Of a stretch of 36,474 bases of DNA, positions 8,578-18,157 are shown piece after piece. The notes below the pieces were generated by a model. That model was not told the DNA's origin. It made no database searches and worked only from the letters and a program-made list of their open reading frames with translations. This DNA is from Betaproteobacteria bacterium. Lineage in GTDB: Bacteria; Pseudomonadota; Gammaproteobacteria; Burkholderiales; Burkholderiaceae_C. Position 1 is the first letter of the stretch. Each line of letters begins with the position of its first letter. The stretch spans positions 1 through 36,474 of the forward strand of contig JANYKR010000233.1 in the NCBI GenBank assembly GCA_025358155.1, in the 5' to 3' direction. Made by a program: the position numbers and the translations under genes.

Positions 8578-9111
8578 ATGCGTTTGACCACCAAAGGCCG
8601 TTTTGCCGTCACGGCGATGATCGATCTGGCGCTGCGATCAAACAACGGGCCGGTCGCTCTGGCAGCGATCAGCCAACGCCAGCAGATCTCGCTGTCCTAC
8701 CTGGAGCAGCTGTTTGGCAGGCTGCGCCGGCATGAGCTGGTTGAGAGCACCCGGGGCCCGGGCGGCGGTTACTCCCTGGGCCGCAAGGTCGAGTTGATCA
8801 CCGTGGCCGACATCATCGTCGCGGTCGACGAGCCGATCGACGCCACCGGCTGCGCCGGCAAAGAAAACTGCATGGGCGACGATGCCGGCCGCTGCATGAC
8901 CCACGACCTGTGGGCCAGCTTGAACCAGAAGATGATCGAGTTTCTCGACTCAATCTCGCTCAAGAAGCTGGTCGAGGACCAGCTCGCCAAGGGCATTTCG
9001 ATCGAAGAGTCGCCGATCAAGCGGGCGATCTCCTCGGTGCCGGTGGTCAAGCCGATCAAGATAACCGCGCCCAATTCAGTCTTCGCGCTGGGCAATTCGA
9101 TGTTCAAGTGA
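8578..9111 (+). CDS. iscR: Fe-S cluster assembly transcriptional regulator IscR
   Basis: A 177-residue Rrf2-family regulator that senses cluster supply: [2Fe-2S]-IscR represses isc, while apo-IscR controls other genes. The N-terminal winged helix begins [18 protein letters not shown] and includes the wing segment [11 protein letters not shown]. The cluster ligands are Cys92, Cys98, Cys106 and His109. In E. coli these are Cys92, 98, 104 and His107, so two residues (within MGDDAGR) are inserted between the second and third cysteines. The C-terminal 30 residues form an extra tail ending in [11 protein letters not shown] 8578 follows AGGAG by about seven bases. It is the first gene of the isc operon, directly behind a type 1 IscR site, implying autorepression. 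Confidence 0.97.
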   Translation: MRLTTKGRFAVTAMIDLALRSNNGPVALAAISQRQQISLSYLEQLFGRLRRHELVESTRGPGGGYSLGRKVELITVADIIVAVDEPIDATGCAGKENCMGDDAGRCMTHDLWASLNQKMIEFLDSISLKKLVEDQLAKGISIEESPIKRAISSVPVVKPIKITAPNSVFALGNSMFK

Positions 9112-9122
9112 CGGTTCAGCCG

Positions 9123-9179
9123 GCGGACTGTCAGCGTCCGCAGCACTTGCCGTCAGCACAATCCCAAGCTTTGCAGCTT
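9123..9179 (+). other. Two hairpins in the iscR-iscS spacer
   Basis: Downstream of the iscR stop, GCGGAC (9123-9128) pairs with GTCCGC (9136-9141) across a seven-base loop. A second small hairpin AAGCT-TTGC-AGCTT follows at 9166-9179, just before iscS. Neither has a T-run, so they look like RNA stability or processing elements rather than terminators. In E. coli structure in this same spacer stabilises the iscR portion of the message; a parallel role here is inference. Confidence 0.4.
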
Positions 9180-9194
9180 CATACCAGACTCACC

Positions 9195-10409
9195 ATGACC
9201 CCGCACTTTCCCATCTACCTCGACTACGGCGCCACCACGCCGGTGGACCCGCGTGTTGTCGACGCCATGATCCCCTGGTTGCGCGAGCACTTTGGCAACC
9301 CCGCCTCCCGCAGCCATGCCTGGGGCTGGGAGGCCGAGGCCATCGTCGAGAAATCACGCGGCCAGGTTGCCAGCCTGATCAACGCCGACCCCAGGGAAAT
9401 CGTCTGGACCAGCGGCGCCACCGAGTCGATCAACCTCGCACTCAAGGGCGCGGCACAGTTCTACAAGGGGCGCGGCAAGCACATCATCACCGTCAAAACC
9501 GAGCACAAGGCCACGCTCGACAGCGTGCGTGAGCTTGAGCGCCAGGGTTTCGAGGCCACCTACCTGGATGTGCAGGAAGACGGTCTGATCAACCTCGCCG
9601 CGTTCACCGCTGCGCTGCGGCCCGACACCATTCTCGCCTCGGTGATGCTGGTCAACAACGAGATCGGCGTGATCCAGGATGTGACAGCCCTCGGCAATCT
9701 GTGCCGTGAGCGCGGCATCATCTTCCATGTCGATGCGGCCCAGGCCACCGGCAAGGTGGTGATCGACATGGCCAAGCTGCCGATCGATCTGATGAGCATG
9801 TCGGCGCACAAGACCTACGGCCCCAAGGGCATGGGCGCGTTGTACGTGCGGCGCAAGCCGCGCATCCGGATCGAGGCCCAGATGCACGGCGGCGGCCATG
9901 AGCGCGGCATGCGCTCGGGCACCCTGCCCACCCACCAGATCGTCGGCATGGGCGAGGCCTTTCGCATCGCGCAAGAAGAAATGGGCAGCGAGCAGGAGCG
10001 CATCCGCTTTTTGCACAACAAGCTGCTGGCAGGCTTGCAGGGCATCGAGCAGGTGTTTGTCAATGGCGACCTGACCCAGCGGGTGCCGCACAACCTCAAC
10101 ATCTCCTTCAATTTTGTCGAGGGCGAGTCGTTGATCATGGGCGTCAAGGGCCTTGCGGTGTCCTCGGGCTCGGCCTGTACCTCGGCCAGCCTGGAGCCCA
10201 GCTACGTGTTGCGCGCCCTGGGCCGCAGCGACGAGCTGGCCCATTCCAGCCTGCGCATGACGATCGGCCGCTTCACCACCGAAGCCGAGATCGACTATGC
10301 CGTGGCCACCTTGATCGACCGCGTGGCCAAGCTGCGCGAGCTCTCGCCGCTGTGGGACATGTACCAAGACGGCATCGACATCAGCGCCATCCAGTGGGCG
10401 GCGCACTGA
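9195..10409 (+). CDS. iscS: Cysteine desulfurase IscS
   Basis: A 404-residue PLP enzyme that takes sulfur from L-cysteine as an enzyme-bound persulfide and hands it to IscU, tRNA thiolation enzymes and others. The Schiff-base lysine is Lys206 in [10 protein letters not shown], and the persulfide cysteine is Cys328 in [17 protein letters not shown]. Both are at exactly the E. coli IscS positions, and the length is identical. N-terminal [15 protein letters not shown] and the PLP-contact ATESIN are conserved; the C-terminal IscU-docking end [16 protein letters not shown] is present. ATG 9195 is chosen by homology length; the open frame extends ~95 codons upstream through iscR. Its ribosome site is weak, so coupling to iscR translation or spacer structure may matter. 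Confidence 0.98.
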   Translation: MTPHFPIYLDYGATTPVDPRVVDAMIPWLREHFGNPASRSHAWGWEAEAIVEKSRGQVASLINADPREIVWTSGATESINLALKGAAQFYKGRGKHIITVKTEHKATLDSVRELERQGFEATYLDVQEDGLINLAAFTAALRPDTILASVMLVNNEIGVIQDVTALGNLCRERGIIFHVDAAQATGKVVIDMAKLPIDLMSMSAHKTYGPKGMGALYVRRKPRIRIEAQMHGGGHERGMRSGTLPTHQIVGMGEAFRIAQEEMGSEQERIRFLHNKLLAGLQGIEQVFVNGDLTQRVPHNLNISFNFVEGESLIMGVKGLAVSSGSACTSASLEPSYVLRALGRSDELAHSSLRMTIGRFTTEAEIDYAVATLIDRVAKLRELSPLWDMYQDGIDISAIQWAAH

Positions 10410-10435
10410 ACTGAACCCGGACCAGGAGTTACAAC

Positions 10436-10882
10436 ATGGCATACAGCGACAAGGTCATCGACCACTACGAAAACCCCCGCAACGTCGGCGCCTTCGACAA
10501 AGGCGACGAGGATGTGGGCACCGGCATGGTGGGTGCGCCGGCCTGCGGCGACGTGATGAAGTTGCAGATCAAGGTCAATCCGGTCACCGGGCTGATCGAG
10601 GATGCCCGCTTCAAGACCTACGGCTGCGGATCAGCCATCGCCAGCAGCTCGCTGGTGACCGAGTGGGTCAAGGGCCGTACCCTGGACCAGGCGCTCGAGA
10701 TCAAGAACACCTTGATTGCCGAAGAGCTCGCCCTGCCGCCGGTCAAGATTCACTGCTCAATCCTGGCCGAAGACGCGATCAAGGCGGCTGTGCTGGATTA
10801 CAAGTCGCGCCACGGCGCTGCCGATCCTGCGACAACCCCAGCGACAGACGCAGCGACCCACCCAGCCCCACAGGCGCACTGA
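10436..10882 (+). CDS. iscU: Iron-sulfur cluster scaffold IscU with a C-terminal extension
   Basis: The scaffold on which IscS-derived sulfur and iron assemble into [2Fe-2S] clusters. The three cluster cysteines are present (Cys37 in GAPACGD, Cys64 in TYGCGSA, Cys107 in KIHCSIL), with Asp39 and His106 beside them, and the HscA-binding motif LPPVK is at 100-104. One residue is inserted near position 50 relative to E. coli. The protein is 148 residues rather than about 128. The extra ~20 residues are an Ala/Pro/Thr-rich tail ([17 protein letters not shown]) that looks disordered. AGGAG lies ten bases before the ATG. iscA follows after two bases. Confidence 0.98.
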   Translation: MAYSDKVIDHYENPRNVGAFDKGDEDVGTGMVGAPACGDVMKLQIKVNPVTGLIEDARFKTYGCGSAIASSSLVTEWVKGRTLDQALEIKNTLIAEELALPPVKIHCSILAEDAIKAAVLDYKSRHGAADPATTPATDAATHPAPQAH

Positions 10883-10884
10883 CC

Positions 10885-11208
10885 ATGGCCGTTACGCTGT
10901 CCGAAGCCGCAGCGCGGCATGTCACCCGCTACATCAGCAAGCGTGGCAAGGGCGTGGGCGTGCGGCTGGGCGTCAAGACCACCGGCTGTTCGGGCCTGGC
11001 CTACAAGCTCGAATACGCCGATGACATTGCGCCCGAAGACCACATTTTTGAAGCCCACGGCATCAAAGTGCTGATCGACCCCAAGAGCCTGCCCTACCTC
11101 GACGGCACCGAGCTCGACTTTGTGCGCGAGGGCCTGAACGAGGGCTTCAAGTTCCACAACCCGCGCGAAAAAGACCGCTGCGGCTGCGGCGAATCCTTTC
11201 GCGTCTGA
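10885..11208 (+). CDS. iscA: Iron-sulfur cluster assembly protein IscA
   Basis: A 107-residue A-type carrier that accepts clusters or iron and passes them to apo-proteins, especially for [4Fe-4S] maturation. The three invariant cysteines are Cys35 (TTGCSGLAY) and Cys99/Cys101 (RCGCGESF), matching E. coli IscA in position and length. ATG 10885 lies two bases after the iscU stop; the longer in-frame extension through iscU is not real. A strong hairpin follows the gene, so iscRSUA may accumulate above the chaperone genes. Confidence 0.97.
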   Translation: MAVTLSEAAARHVTRYISKRGKGVGVRLGVKTTGCSGLAYKLEYADDIAPEDHIFEAHGIKVLIDPKSLPYLDGTELDFVREGLNEGFKFHNPREKDRCGCGESFRV

Positions 11209-11241
11209 TCTTTGAACCCGGGCTGGCACCCGGCTTGCAAC

Positions 11242-11274
11242 AAGGCGCGGTGATGCACGACCGCGCCTTTGTTT
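11242..11274 (+). terminator. Intra-operon terminator/attenuator after iscA
   Basis: A perfect 10-bp stem AAGGCGCGGT (11242-11251) / ACCGCGCCTT (11260-11269) with an eight-base loop is followed by TGTTTT. It has the form of an intrinsic terminator, yet it stands between iscA and hscB, which continue in the same direction 70 bases later. It probably reduces hscB-hscA-fdx transcription relative to iscRSUA, unless hscB has its own promoter. Confidence 0.78.
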
Positions 11275-11346
11275 TGGTGGCCCTGCAGGCAATGCCGGCA
11301 CCGCAATCCCGTCCGCTGACCCCTCCCAGCCTCACTCCGCACCGGC

Positions 11347-11865
11347 ATGCATCTCGCTGACGACGATTTCACCCTGTTTGGCCTGCCCCAGCGGTTTGCA
11401 CTGGACCGCAGCGCCTTGGACGTTTGCTGGCGGGCATTGCAGGCTCAGGTGCACCCGGACCGCTTTGCCAGCGAGGGAGCGTCCGCCCAGCGCCTGGCGA
11501 TGCAGTGGGCGGTGCGGGTCAACGAGGCATACCAGCGCCTGAAAGATCCACTCAAGCGCGGTGCCTACCTTTGCGAATTGCGCGGAACGCCGATCGAGGC
11601 CGAGAACAACACCGCCATGCCGGTGGCCTTCTTGATGCAGCAGATGGCCTGGCGCGAGGATCTGGACGACGCCCGCGATGCCGCTGCGGTTGGGCAACTC
11701 GAGGGTGCGGTGGCGACCGATGAAGCCGCCAAGCTGGTCGACCTGGGCCACAGCCTTGACGACCTCGGCGACACCGCCACCGCCGCGCAACAGGTCAGGG
11801 CACTGATGTTTGTGGCGCGCTTTCGGGCCGACATTCACCGGCGGCTTGAAGCGCTGGACGCCTGA
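11347..11865 (+). CDS. hscB: Fe-S assembly J-type co-chaperone HscB
   Basis: A 172-residue J-protein that binds IscU and delivers it to HscA while stimulating HscA ATPase. The N-terminal J domain includes the invariant HPD at 36-38 (QVHPDRF), followed by [21 protein letters not shown], a signature shared by HscB proteins. The C-terminal three-helix bundle (about 90-170) contains the IscU-binding [15 protein letters not shown] motif. ATG 11347 starts the J domain directly (DDFTLFGLP). It follows the hairpin at 11242-11269 and is separated from hscA by an 86-base gap. Confidence 0.96.
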   Translation: MHLADDDFTLFGLPQRFALDRSALDVCWRALQAQVHPDRFASEGASAQRLAMQWAVRVNEAYQRLKDPLKRGAYLCELRGTPIEAENNTAMPVAFLMQQMAWREDLDDARDAAAVGQLEGAVATDEAAKLVDLGHSLDDLGDTATAAQQVRALMFVARFRADIHRRLEALDA

Positions 11866-11951
11866 GGCCACGCGCCAGCCGCCGATCATCTGCCTCACCT
11901 GTCTGTCCTGACCCACCCGACATCCCCGCGATCTGCTCTCAAAAAACCAAG

Positions 11952-13820
11952 ATGGCCCTGCTGCAACTCTCCGAACCCGGCCAGACGCCCGATCCTCACG
12001 CCCGCCGCATCGCGGTGGGCATTGACTTGGGCACCACCCACTCGTTGGTGGCGGCATTGCGCCATGGCGTGGTCGAATGCCTGCCCGACGCCGCCGGCCG
12101 TGCCCTCCTGCCCTCGGTGGTGCGCTACCTCGACGGAGGCGGCCGCCAGATCGGCTTCGACGCGCAGGCCGCGCTGGCCGATGACCCCGAGAACACCGTC
12201 GCCAGCGTCAAGCGTCTGATGGGTCGAGGCCTGGCCGACATCCCCGGCCATGACCGTTTGCCCTACCAGTTCATCGACCAGCCTGGCATGGTGGCCATCA
12301 ACACCCGGCAAGGTGTCAAGACGCCGGTCGAGGTCTCGGCCGAAATCCTGGCCACGCTGCGCTACCGGGCCGAGGACAGCTTCAACGACGACATCTTTGG
12401 CGCCGTGATCACCGTGCCGGCTTATTTTGACGACGCCCAGCGTCAAGCCACCAAGGACGCTGCGCAATTGGCCGGCCTCAAGGTGCTGCGGCTGATCAAC
12501 GAGCCCACCGCTGCGGCCGTGGCCTACGGTCTGGACAACGGCAGTGAAGGCTTGTACGCGGTCTACGACCTGGGCGGCGGCACCTTCGACATCTCGCTGC
12601 TGCGCCTGTCGCGCGGCGTGTTCGAGGTGGTGGCCACCGGCGGCGACGCGGCTCTGGGCGGTGACGACTTTGACCAGGCGCTGGCCGACTGGGCCTTGTC
12701 ACAAGCCGGGCGCGTGGCGGACACGGCCCACGACAAGCGGGCCATGCTGGTGGCAGCGCGTGCCGCCAAAGAGGCCCTGACCAGCGCGCCGCAGGCCGAG
12801 CTGAGCTGCCTGCTGAGCGGCGCAGGCGCGGCATCGGTGCTGGCGGTCACGGTCAGCCGCGAACAGTTTGATGTACTCACCCGTCCGCTGATCGAGCGCA
12901 CGCTCGCCGCAGTGCGCAAGGTCTTGCGCGACGCCAGGCTCAAGCGTGACGAGGTGGCCGGCGTGGTGATGGTCGGCGGCTCTACCCGCATGCCGGCGGT
13001 GCAGGCGGCGGTGGGTGAACTGTTTGGCCGGCCGCCGCTGGTCAACCTCAACCCGGACGAGGTGGTGGCGGTGGGCGCGGCGATCCAGGCCAATGCGCTC
13101 GCTGGCAACGCCCAGGGCGGCGAATTGCTGCTGCTCGACGTGATCCCGCTGTCGCTTGGGCTCGAGACCATGGGCGGGCTGGTGGAGCGGGTGATCGAGC
13201 GCAACACCACCATCCCGGTGGCCAAGGCGCAAGACTTCACCACTTTCAAGGACGGCCAGACTGCGATGGCCATTCATGTGCTGCAAGGCGAGCGTGAGTT
13301 GGTCGCCGATTGCCGCAGCCTGGCCCGGTTCGAGTTGCGAGGCATCCCGCCGATGGTGGCCGGTGCCGCGCGCATCCGGGTGAGCTTTCAAGTCGATGCC
13401 GACGGGCTGCTCAGCGTGGCGGCTCGCGAGCTGGGCTCGGGCGTCGAGGCCTCGGTGGTGGTCAAGCCCAGCTACGGTTTGGCTGACGACCAGATCGCCA
13501 ACATGCTGCGGGATGGTTTTGCCAGCGCCGAGACCGACATGGCCGCCCGCTCCTTGCGCGAAGCCCGGGTCGAGGCCGAACGCATGACCCTGGCCACCCG
13601 CGCCGCGCTGGCAGCCGACCCGGACCTGCTGAGCACGGGCGAACAAGCCGCCATCGAAGCCTTGCTGCAGACGCTGACGCACATCGCCGCCGGCGAGGAC
13701 CATGCGGCGATCGACACCGCCGTTGAAAAACTCGCCGAGGGCACCGAACACTTTGCCGCGCTGCGCATGAACCGCGGCATTCAGGCCGCACTCACCGGCC
13801 GCAAGCTCACCGACATCTGA
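11952..13820 (+). CDS. hscA: Fe-S assembly Hsp70 chaperone HscA
   Basis: A 622-residue specialised Hsp70 that uses ATP to release clusters from IscU; it recognises the IscU LPPVK motif. The ATPase domain (about 18-390) shows phosphate-1 [10 protein letters not shown], the connect and phosphate-2 region [14 protein letters not shown], the adenosine motif [12 protein letters not shown] and [13 protein letters not shown]. The linker [15 protein letters not shown] leads into the substrate domain, and the lid is short as in HscA. ATG 11952 has no clear ribosome site. The 86-base gap after hscB holds no gene I can see. Length agrees with E. coli HscA (616). Confidence 0.97.
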   Translation: MALLQLSEPGQTPDPHARRIAVGIDLGTTHSLVAALRHGVVECLPDAAGRALLPSVVRYLDGGGRQIGFDAQAALADDPENTVASVKRLMGRGLADIPGHDRLPYQFIDQPGMVAINTRQGVKTPVEVSAEILATLRYRAEDSFNDDIFGAVITVPAYFDDAQRQATKDAAQLAGLKVLRLINEPTAAAVAYGLDNGSEGLYAVYDLGGGTFDISLLRLSRGVFEVVATGGDAALGGDDFDQALADWALSQAGRVADTAHDKRAMLVAARAAKEALTSAPQAELSCLLSGAGAASVLAVTVSREQFDVLTRPLIERTLAAVRKVLRDARLKRDEVAGVVMVGGSTRMPAVQAAVGELFGRPPLVNLNPDEVVAVGAAIQANALAGNAQGGELLLLDVIPLSLGLETMGGLVERVIERNTTIPVAKAQDFTTFKDGQTAMAIHVLQGERELVADCRSLARFELRGIPPMVAGAARIRVSFQVDADGLLSVAARELGSGVEASVVVKPSYGLADDQIANMLRDGFASAETDMAARSLREARVEAERMTLATRAALAADPDLLSTGEQAAIEALLQTLTHIAAGEDHAAIDTAVEKLAEGTEHFAALRMNRGIQAALTGRKLTDI

Positions 13821-13843
13821 TCGCCCCGGACCCCCCACAAGCC

Positions 13844-14182
13844 ATGCCCGTCATCCACATCCTGCCGCATGCCGAACTCTGCCCTCAAGGCCGGTCGATC
13901 ACGGCGCCGCGCGGCACCTCGGTCTGCGAGGCGCTGCTCGACAACGGCATTGCCATCGAGCATGCCTGCGACATGAGCTGTGCCTGCACCACCTGCCATG
14001 TCGTCGTGCGCCAGGGCGGACGCTCGCTCAACGAGATGGAAGAGGGCGAAGAAGACTTGCTCGACCGCGCCTGGGGCCTGGAGCCCGACTCGCGCTTGAG
14101 CTGCCAGGCGATCCTGGCCGATGCCGACCTGACGATCGAGATCCCCAAGTACACCATCAACCACGCCCGCGAAAACCACTGA
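13844..14182 (+). CDS. fdx: ISC-type [2Fe-2S] ferredoxin
   Basis: A 112-residue adrenodoxin-type ferredoxin that supplies electrons for cluster assembly on IscU. The ligands are Cys42, Cys48, Cys51 and Cys87 in the pattern C-X5-C-X2-C-X35-C, with the extra conserved Cys46 typical of isc ferredoxins (ACDMSCACTTCHVVV). It is the last gene of this isc operon; no iscX follows, because the convergent tolA gene begins its stop only nine bases further on. An inverted repeat ACTGAG/CTCAGT (14178-14196) contains both stop codons and may act as a weak bidirectional hairpin. Confidence 0.97.
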   Translation: MPVIHILPHAELCPQGRSITAPRGTSVCEALLDNGIAIEHACDMSCACTTCHVVVRQGGRSLNEMEEGEEDLLDRAWGLEPDSRLSCQAILADADLTIEIPKYTINHARENH

Positions 14183-14191
14183 GGCGCTTGC

Positions 14192-15310
14192 TCAGTCCTG
14201 GCGTGGGAACACCAGGGTCATGGTGGCGGGGATGCGGCCGTCGTTGAGCGGCAGCTTGGCCGTCTTGTCGATGGCCCGCAGCACGATGTTGTCCCAGCTC
14301 GGGTTGCCGCTGGGTTTGCTGATGCGGCGGCTCACGATGCTGCCATCGGGCGCGCACTTGACCTCGACCTCGGTGATCGGGTTGCCCAGCACCTCGGTGG
14401 CGGCCAGGATGTTGGGCTTGACATGGGCCCGGATTCGGCCGGCGTAGGTGGCTGAGGGTGCGGCGTCGCGCGCTGCGCTGCCGGTGGTGCTGGCTGTGGC
14501 GCTGGTGCTGGTGCTGGCGGTTGCACCTGCCTGGCTCAGCATGCGCTTGAGGTTTTCCTCGCGCTGCTTGGCCACCAGGGCGTCCTGCAACCTGGCCTCG
14601 GCCTCGCGCGCCTGGCGCTCTTTTTGCTCGGCCAGATCAGCCTGGCGTTTGGCCTCGCGAGCCTTGTCATCCTTGAGCTGCTTTTCGTGTTGCTTTGCCA
14701 GGGCTTTTTCGTCGGCCAGGCGCTTTTCATCGAGCTTTTGCTTCTGGCGCTGGGCCTCGACGGCTTGTTGGCGCTCGCGTTCTGCGGTGTCGCGGGCTTG
14801 CTTGGCGTCGCGTGCGGTTTGCGCCTCGCGGGCTTCGCGCAGCGCCTGGTCTTGCTGCGCCTTGCGGCGCTGCGCGGCCTGTTGCAGGGCGATCTCGGCG
14901 TCACGTTGTGCGTCACGTTCAGCGGCAAGCTGGGTGGCACGTCGGGTCGCAAGTTCTGCTGCCAGTTCGGCCGGGCTGGGCACCGGCGGCTGGGCCGGGG
15001 CGGGTGGCGCAGGGACCGCTGCAGGCGCAGCGGGCGGCGGCGTGATTGCTGGGGCCGCTGCAGGGGCAGGGGCAGGGGCGGGGGCGGGGGCGGGGGCGGG
15101 GGCGGGCGTGGCTGCAGGCGCCGCCGCCTGCGGCACAGCGGCCCAGAGTTCAGCACTCACCACCGCAGGCTGCTTGGGCAAACGCCAGTTCAGGCCCAGT
15201 GCCAGCGCGGCCACCAGGCCGGCGTGGGCCAGCAAGGCCAGCGTCGCACCCAGGCCCAGCGGGTTGTCAGCGCGCGGCCGCAGGTCCACTGGCGCCAGCA
15301 CGGCTGCCAT
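14192..15310 (-). CDS. tolA: Cell envelope protein TolA
   Basis: A 372-residue inner-membrane protein that spans the periplasm and links TolQR energy to TolB-Pal during outer-membrane constriction. Layout: short cytoplasmic lead, one membrane helix (about 22-42), an Ala/Pro linker with an uninterrupted (AP)n run (about 63-90), a long highly charged coiled coil (about 112-258, Gln/Lys/Arg/Glu/Ala-rich, with KRLADEKALAKQHEKQLKDD), a Ser/Thr/Ala linker, and the globular C-terminal domain from about 285 (YAGRIRAHVKPNIL...). The last domain has the TonB/TolA fold and a disulfide is unlikely, as only one Cys is present. ATG 15310 overlaps the tolR stop (ATGA). tolB and pal are not next to it. Confidence 0.95.
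   Translation of the reverse strand: MAAVLAPVDLRPRADNPLGLGATLALLAHAGLVAALALGLNWRLPKQPAVVSAELWAAVPQAAAPAATPAPAPAPAPAPAPAPAAAPAITPPPAAPAAVPAPPAPAQPPVPSPAELAAELATRRATQLAAERDAQRDAEIALQQAAQRRKAQQDQALREAREAQTARDAKQARDTAERERQQAVEAQRQKQKLDEKRLADEKALAKQHEKQLKDDKAREAKRQADLAEQKERQAREAEARLQDALVAKQREENLKRMLSQAGATASTSTSATASTTGSAARDAAPSATYAGRIRAHVKPNILAATEVLGNPITEVEVKCAPDGSIVSRRISKPSGNPSWDNIVLRAIDKTAKLPLNDGRIPATMTLVFPRQD
15063..15106 (+). repeat. GGGGGC hexanucleotide run inside tolA
   Basis: On the plus strand this stretch runs as GGGG separated by CA, then repeated GGGGGC units. On the tolA coding strand it reads GCCCCC, each unit adding Ala-Pro to the linker. The plus strand is the tolA template and has at least four adjacent G-tracts, so it can in principle form a G-quadruplex. 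Such runs slip easily, changing linker length in frame. Confidence 0.8.
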
Positions 15311-15735
15311 CAGCTGCCTTGTTTGACCGACAAGCCTACCCGCTGCAGACCGGCGCGCTGCAGCACGTCCATCGCCCGCACGACCTGCTCGTAGCGCACC
15401 GCCTTGTCTGCCGAAATCACCACCGGCACTGCCGGGTTGCCGGCCTGCAGCGCCACCACGGCCGCAGCCAGCTTGGCCAGGCTGGTGGCTTTGGGCTCGC
15501 CGCCGTCGAGCCGCAGCCGGAGTTTTTCATCGCTGCCCACGATCACCTCCACCACGCTGGTGGGGCGGTTGGCCGACCTGCCCACGCTGGGCAGGTCAAC
15601 AATGCCGGTGGTGATCAAGGGCGCGGTGACCATGAAGATGATCAACAGCACCAGCATCACGTCGATGAAGGGCACCATGTTCATCTCGGCGATGGCGCGG
15701 CGGCCTCGGCGGCCGCGGGAGGCAACGGCGGGCAT
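15310..15735 (-). CDS. tolR: Tol-Pal system protein TolR (ExbD family)
   Basis: A 141-residue ExbD/TolR protein with a basic cytoplasmic N-terminus (ASRGRRGRRAIAEMN), one membrane helix MVPFIDVMLVLLIIFMV carrying the proton-conducting Asp (FIDVMLV), and a periplasmic domain (about 45-141). With TolQ it converts proton flow into movement of TolA. The open frame continues upstream inside tolQ, but ATG 15735 gives the family start and length. Its stop overlaps the tolA start; tolQ ends seven bases before its start. Confidence 0.96.
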   Translation of the reverse strand: MPAVASRGRRGRRAIAEMNMVPFIDVMLVLLIIFMVTAPLITTGIVDLPSVGRSANRPTSVVEVIVGSDEKLRLRLDGGEPKATSLAKLAAAVVALQAGNPAVPVVISADKAVRYEQVVRAMDVLQRAGLQRVGLSVKQGS

Positions 15736-15742
15736 GGCGGTT

Positions 15743-16431
<689 letters not shown>

Positions 16432-16435
<4 letters not shown>

Positions 16436-16914
16436 GGCGTGAGGGTGTGGAGGGTCGGGTTGGTGATCGCCGCCAGCACGGCGGCGGGAAATCGGCAGGG
16501 CCGAAAACTGCGGGCATCGACGCAACCGATGCGGATGCTGCCCTCGCACAGCAAGGTCGAGCCAGTCGGATTGCCAGGTCGGGCAGGGCGCCAGGCCTGC
16601 TGCTGCAAGCCCATCGAGGCCCGGCCAGTTTCAGCCACCCGCACGCTGATCTGCAGCAGGTCGTCCAGCTGGGCCGGTGCCCGGTAGCGCAGTGTGGTGT
16701 CGGTGACGATGAAGATGGCGTGTGTCTGGTCGCGCAGCGCCTGCTGTTCGAGGCCCAGCGAGCGCAACCACTCGGTGCGGGCGCGCTCGAAGAACTTCAG
16801 GTAATTGGCATAAAAAACCACACCGCCAGCGTCGGTGTCCTCCCAATAAACCCGCACCGGATGCTGGAAGCCGGCGGCACCAAAGGCAGCAGACGCGCCC
16901 AGGCTGGGCTTCAC
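16432..16914 (-). CDS. ybgC: Acyl-CoA thioesterase YbgC (hotdog fold)
   Basis: A 160-residue hotdog-fold thioesterase of the 4-hydroxybenzoyl-CoA thioesterase type, found at the head of tol operons. It hydrolyses acyl-CoA or acyl-ACP and is linked to phospholipid metabolism at the envelope. The catalytic region YWEDTDAGGVVFYANYLKFF contains the active-site Asp and the Tyr-Asn of the family. The start is GTG at 16914, overlapping the upstream aminotransferase stop (GTGA). It has about 15 residues before the fold and a Pro/Arg-rich variable C-terminal third. Confidence 0.94.
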
Positions 16915-18092
16915 TTCAGCACACGCTGCAGCCGGTGCAGCGCTTCTTCCAGCCGCTCCCGGCTGCTGGCAAACGACAGGCGCAGCCAGCGCTTAGGGTC
17001 ATGGCGACCAAAGTCACGGCCCGGTGTCAGCGCCACATGGGCGCGGTGCATCAGCTCGAAGCTGAAATCCCAGCTGTCGGCGCTGTAGGCGCTGCAATCG
17101 GCGTAGGCATAAAAAGCACCGTCGGGCAGCACCGGCACGCTCAAGCCCAGCCGGTTCAGTGCGGGCACCACCAGGTCGCGCCGGGCTCGGAACTCGGCGC
17201 GTCGGCGCTCATACTCGGCAAGGGATTCGGGCGCAAAGCAGGCCAGCGCGGCATGCTGGGCGATGGTCGAGGCGCAGATGAACAGGTTTTGCGCCAGCCG
17301 CTCGATCGGCGCCACCAGGGCCTCAGGCACCACCATCCAGCCCAGGCGCCAGCCCGTCATGTTGAAGTATTTGGAGAAGCTGTTGACCGAGACGACGTGT
17401 TCACCGAGCTGCAGCGCACTCTGGCCAAAGGTTTCGTCGTAGCTCAGGCCGAGGTAGATCTCGTCGACGATCATCACGCCGGCGTTGCGGCTGACCACCT
17501 GGTCGATGCGGCGCAACTCGTCGGGGTGGATCGAGGTGCCGGTCGGGTTGCTGGGCGAGGCCAGCAACACACCTCGGGTGGCCGGGCCCCACGCTTGGGC
17601 GACTGCTGCTGCGTCGAGCTGGAAGCGCTGCGCTGGCGTGGTCGGCAGCAAGCGCGCCACCGCCTCGGCCGCGGCCACGAAATGCCGGTTGCAGGGGTAG
17701 CTGGGGTCGGGCATCAGCACCTCGTCGCCCGCTTCGAACAAGGCCAGGCAGGCCAGCTGCAGCGCGGCCGACGCACCGGCGGTGATGACGATGCGCCGCG
17801 CCGGGATGTCCAGGCCGAAGCGGCTGGCGTACCAGGCCGAGAGCGCCTGGCGCAGCGCGGGCAGGCCGGTGGCGTCGGTGTACTGGGTGCGGCCGGCGCG
17901 GATGGCGCGCTCGGCCGCCTCCTGCACCAGCGGCGGTGCGGTGAAGTCGGGCTCGCCGATGTTGAGGAACAGCATGCGCTCGCCCCCCTGCGCTGGGTCG
18001 CAGGCCGGGCTGGCGGCGATCAGCGACGCCGCCTTGGCGCACTCCATCACGTAGAAGGGCTCGATGTGGTCCAGGCGCCGAGCGAGCTTCAT
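16911..18092 (-). CDS. PLP-dependent class I/II aminotransferase
   Basis: A 393-residue fold-type I aminotransferase of the AspC/AlaA/MalY-like group. Features: IGEPDFTAPP near residue 45, QYTDATGLPALRQAL, SPSNPTGT with the PLP-contact Asn, DEIYLGLSYD with the Asp-Tyr pair, the Schiff-base lysine in NSFSKYFNMTGWRLGW, and LRLSFASS with the carboxylate-binding Arg. Substrate is not clear; in related genomes it is annotated only as a pyridoxal-phosphate aminotransferase. It lies downstream of nusB and its stop overlaps the ybgC start. ATG 18092 is preceded by 65 bases with no other feature. Confidence 0.9.
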   Translation of the reverse strand: MKLARRLDHIEPFYVMECAKAASLIAASPACDPAQGGERMLFLNIGEPDFTAPPLVQEAAERAIRAGRTQYTDATGLPALRQALSAWYASRFGLDIPARRIVITAGASAALQLACLALFEAGDEVLMPDPSYPCNRHFVAAAEAVARLLPTTPAQRFQLDAAAVAQAWGPATRGVLLASPSNPTGTSIHPDELRRIDQVVSRNAGVMIVDEIYLGLSYDETFGQSALQLGEHVVSVNSFSKYFNMTGWRLGWMVVPEALVAPIERLAQNLFICASTIAQHAALACFAPESLAEYERRRAEFRARRDLVVPALNRLGLSVPVLPDGAFYAYADCSAYSADSWDFSFELMHRAHVALTPGRDFGRHDPKRWLRLSFASSRERLEEALHRLQRVLK

Positions 18093-18157
18093 GGTCCGGG
18101 TTTCGGGTCCGACAGTCGGGAATGTGGGCTCGGTCCGTCGGCGATGCGCTGCCGGTA

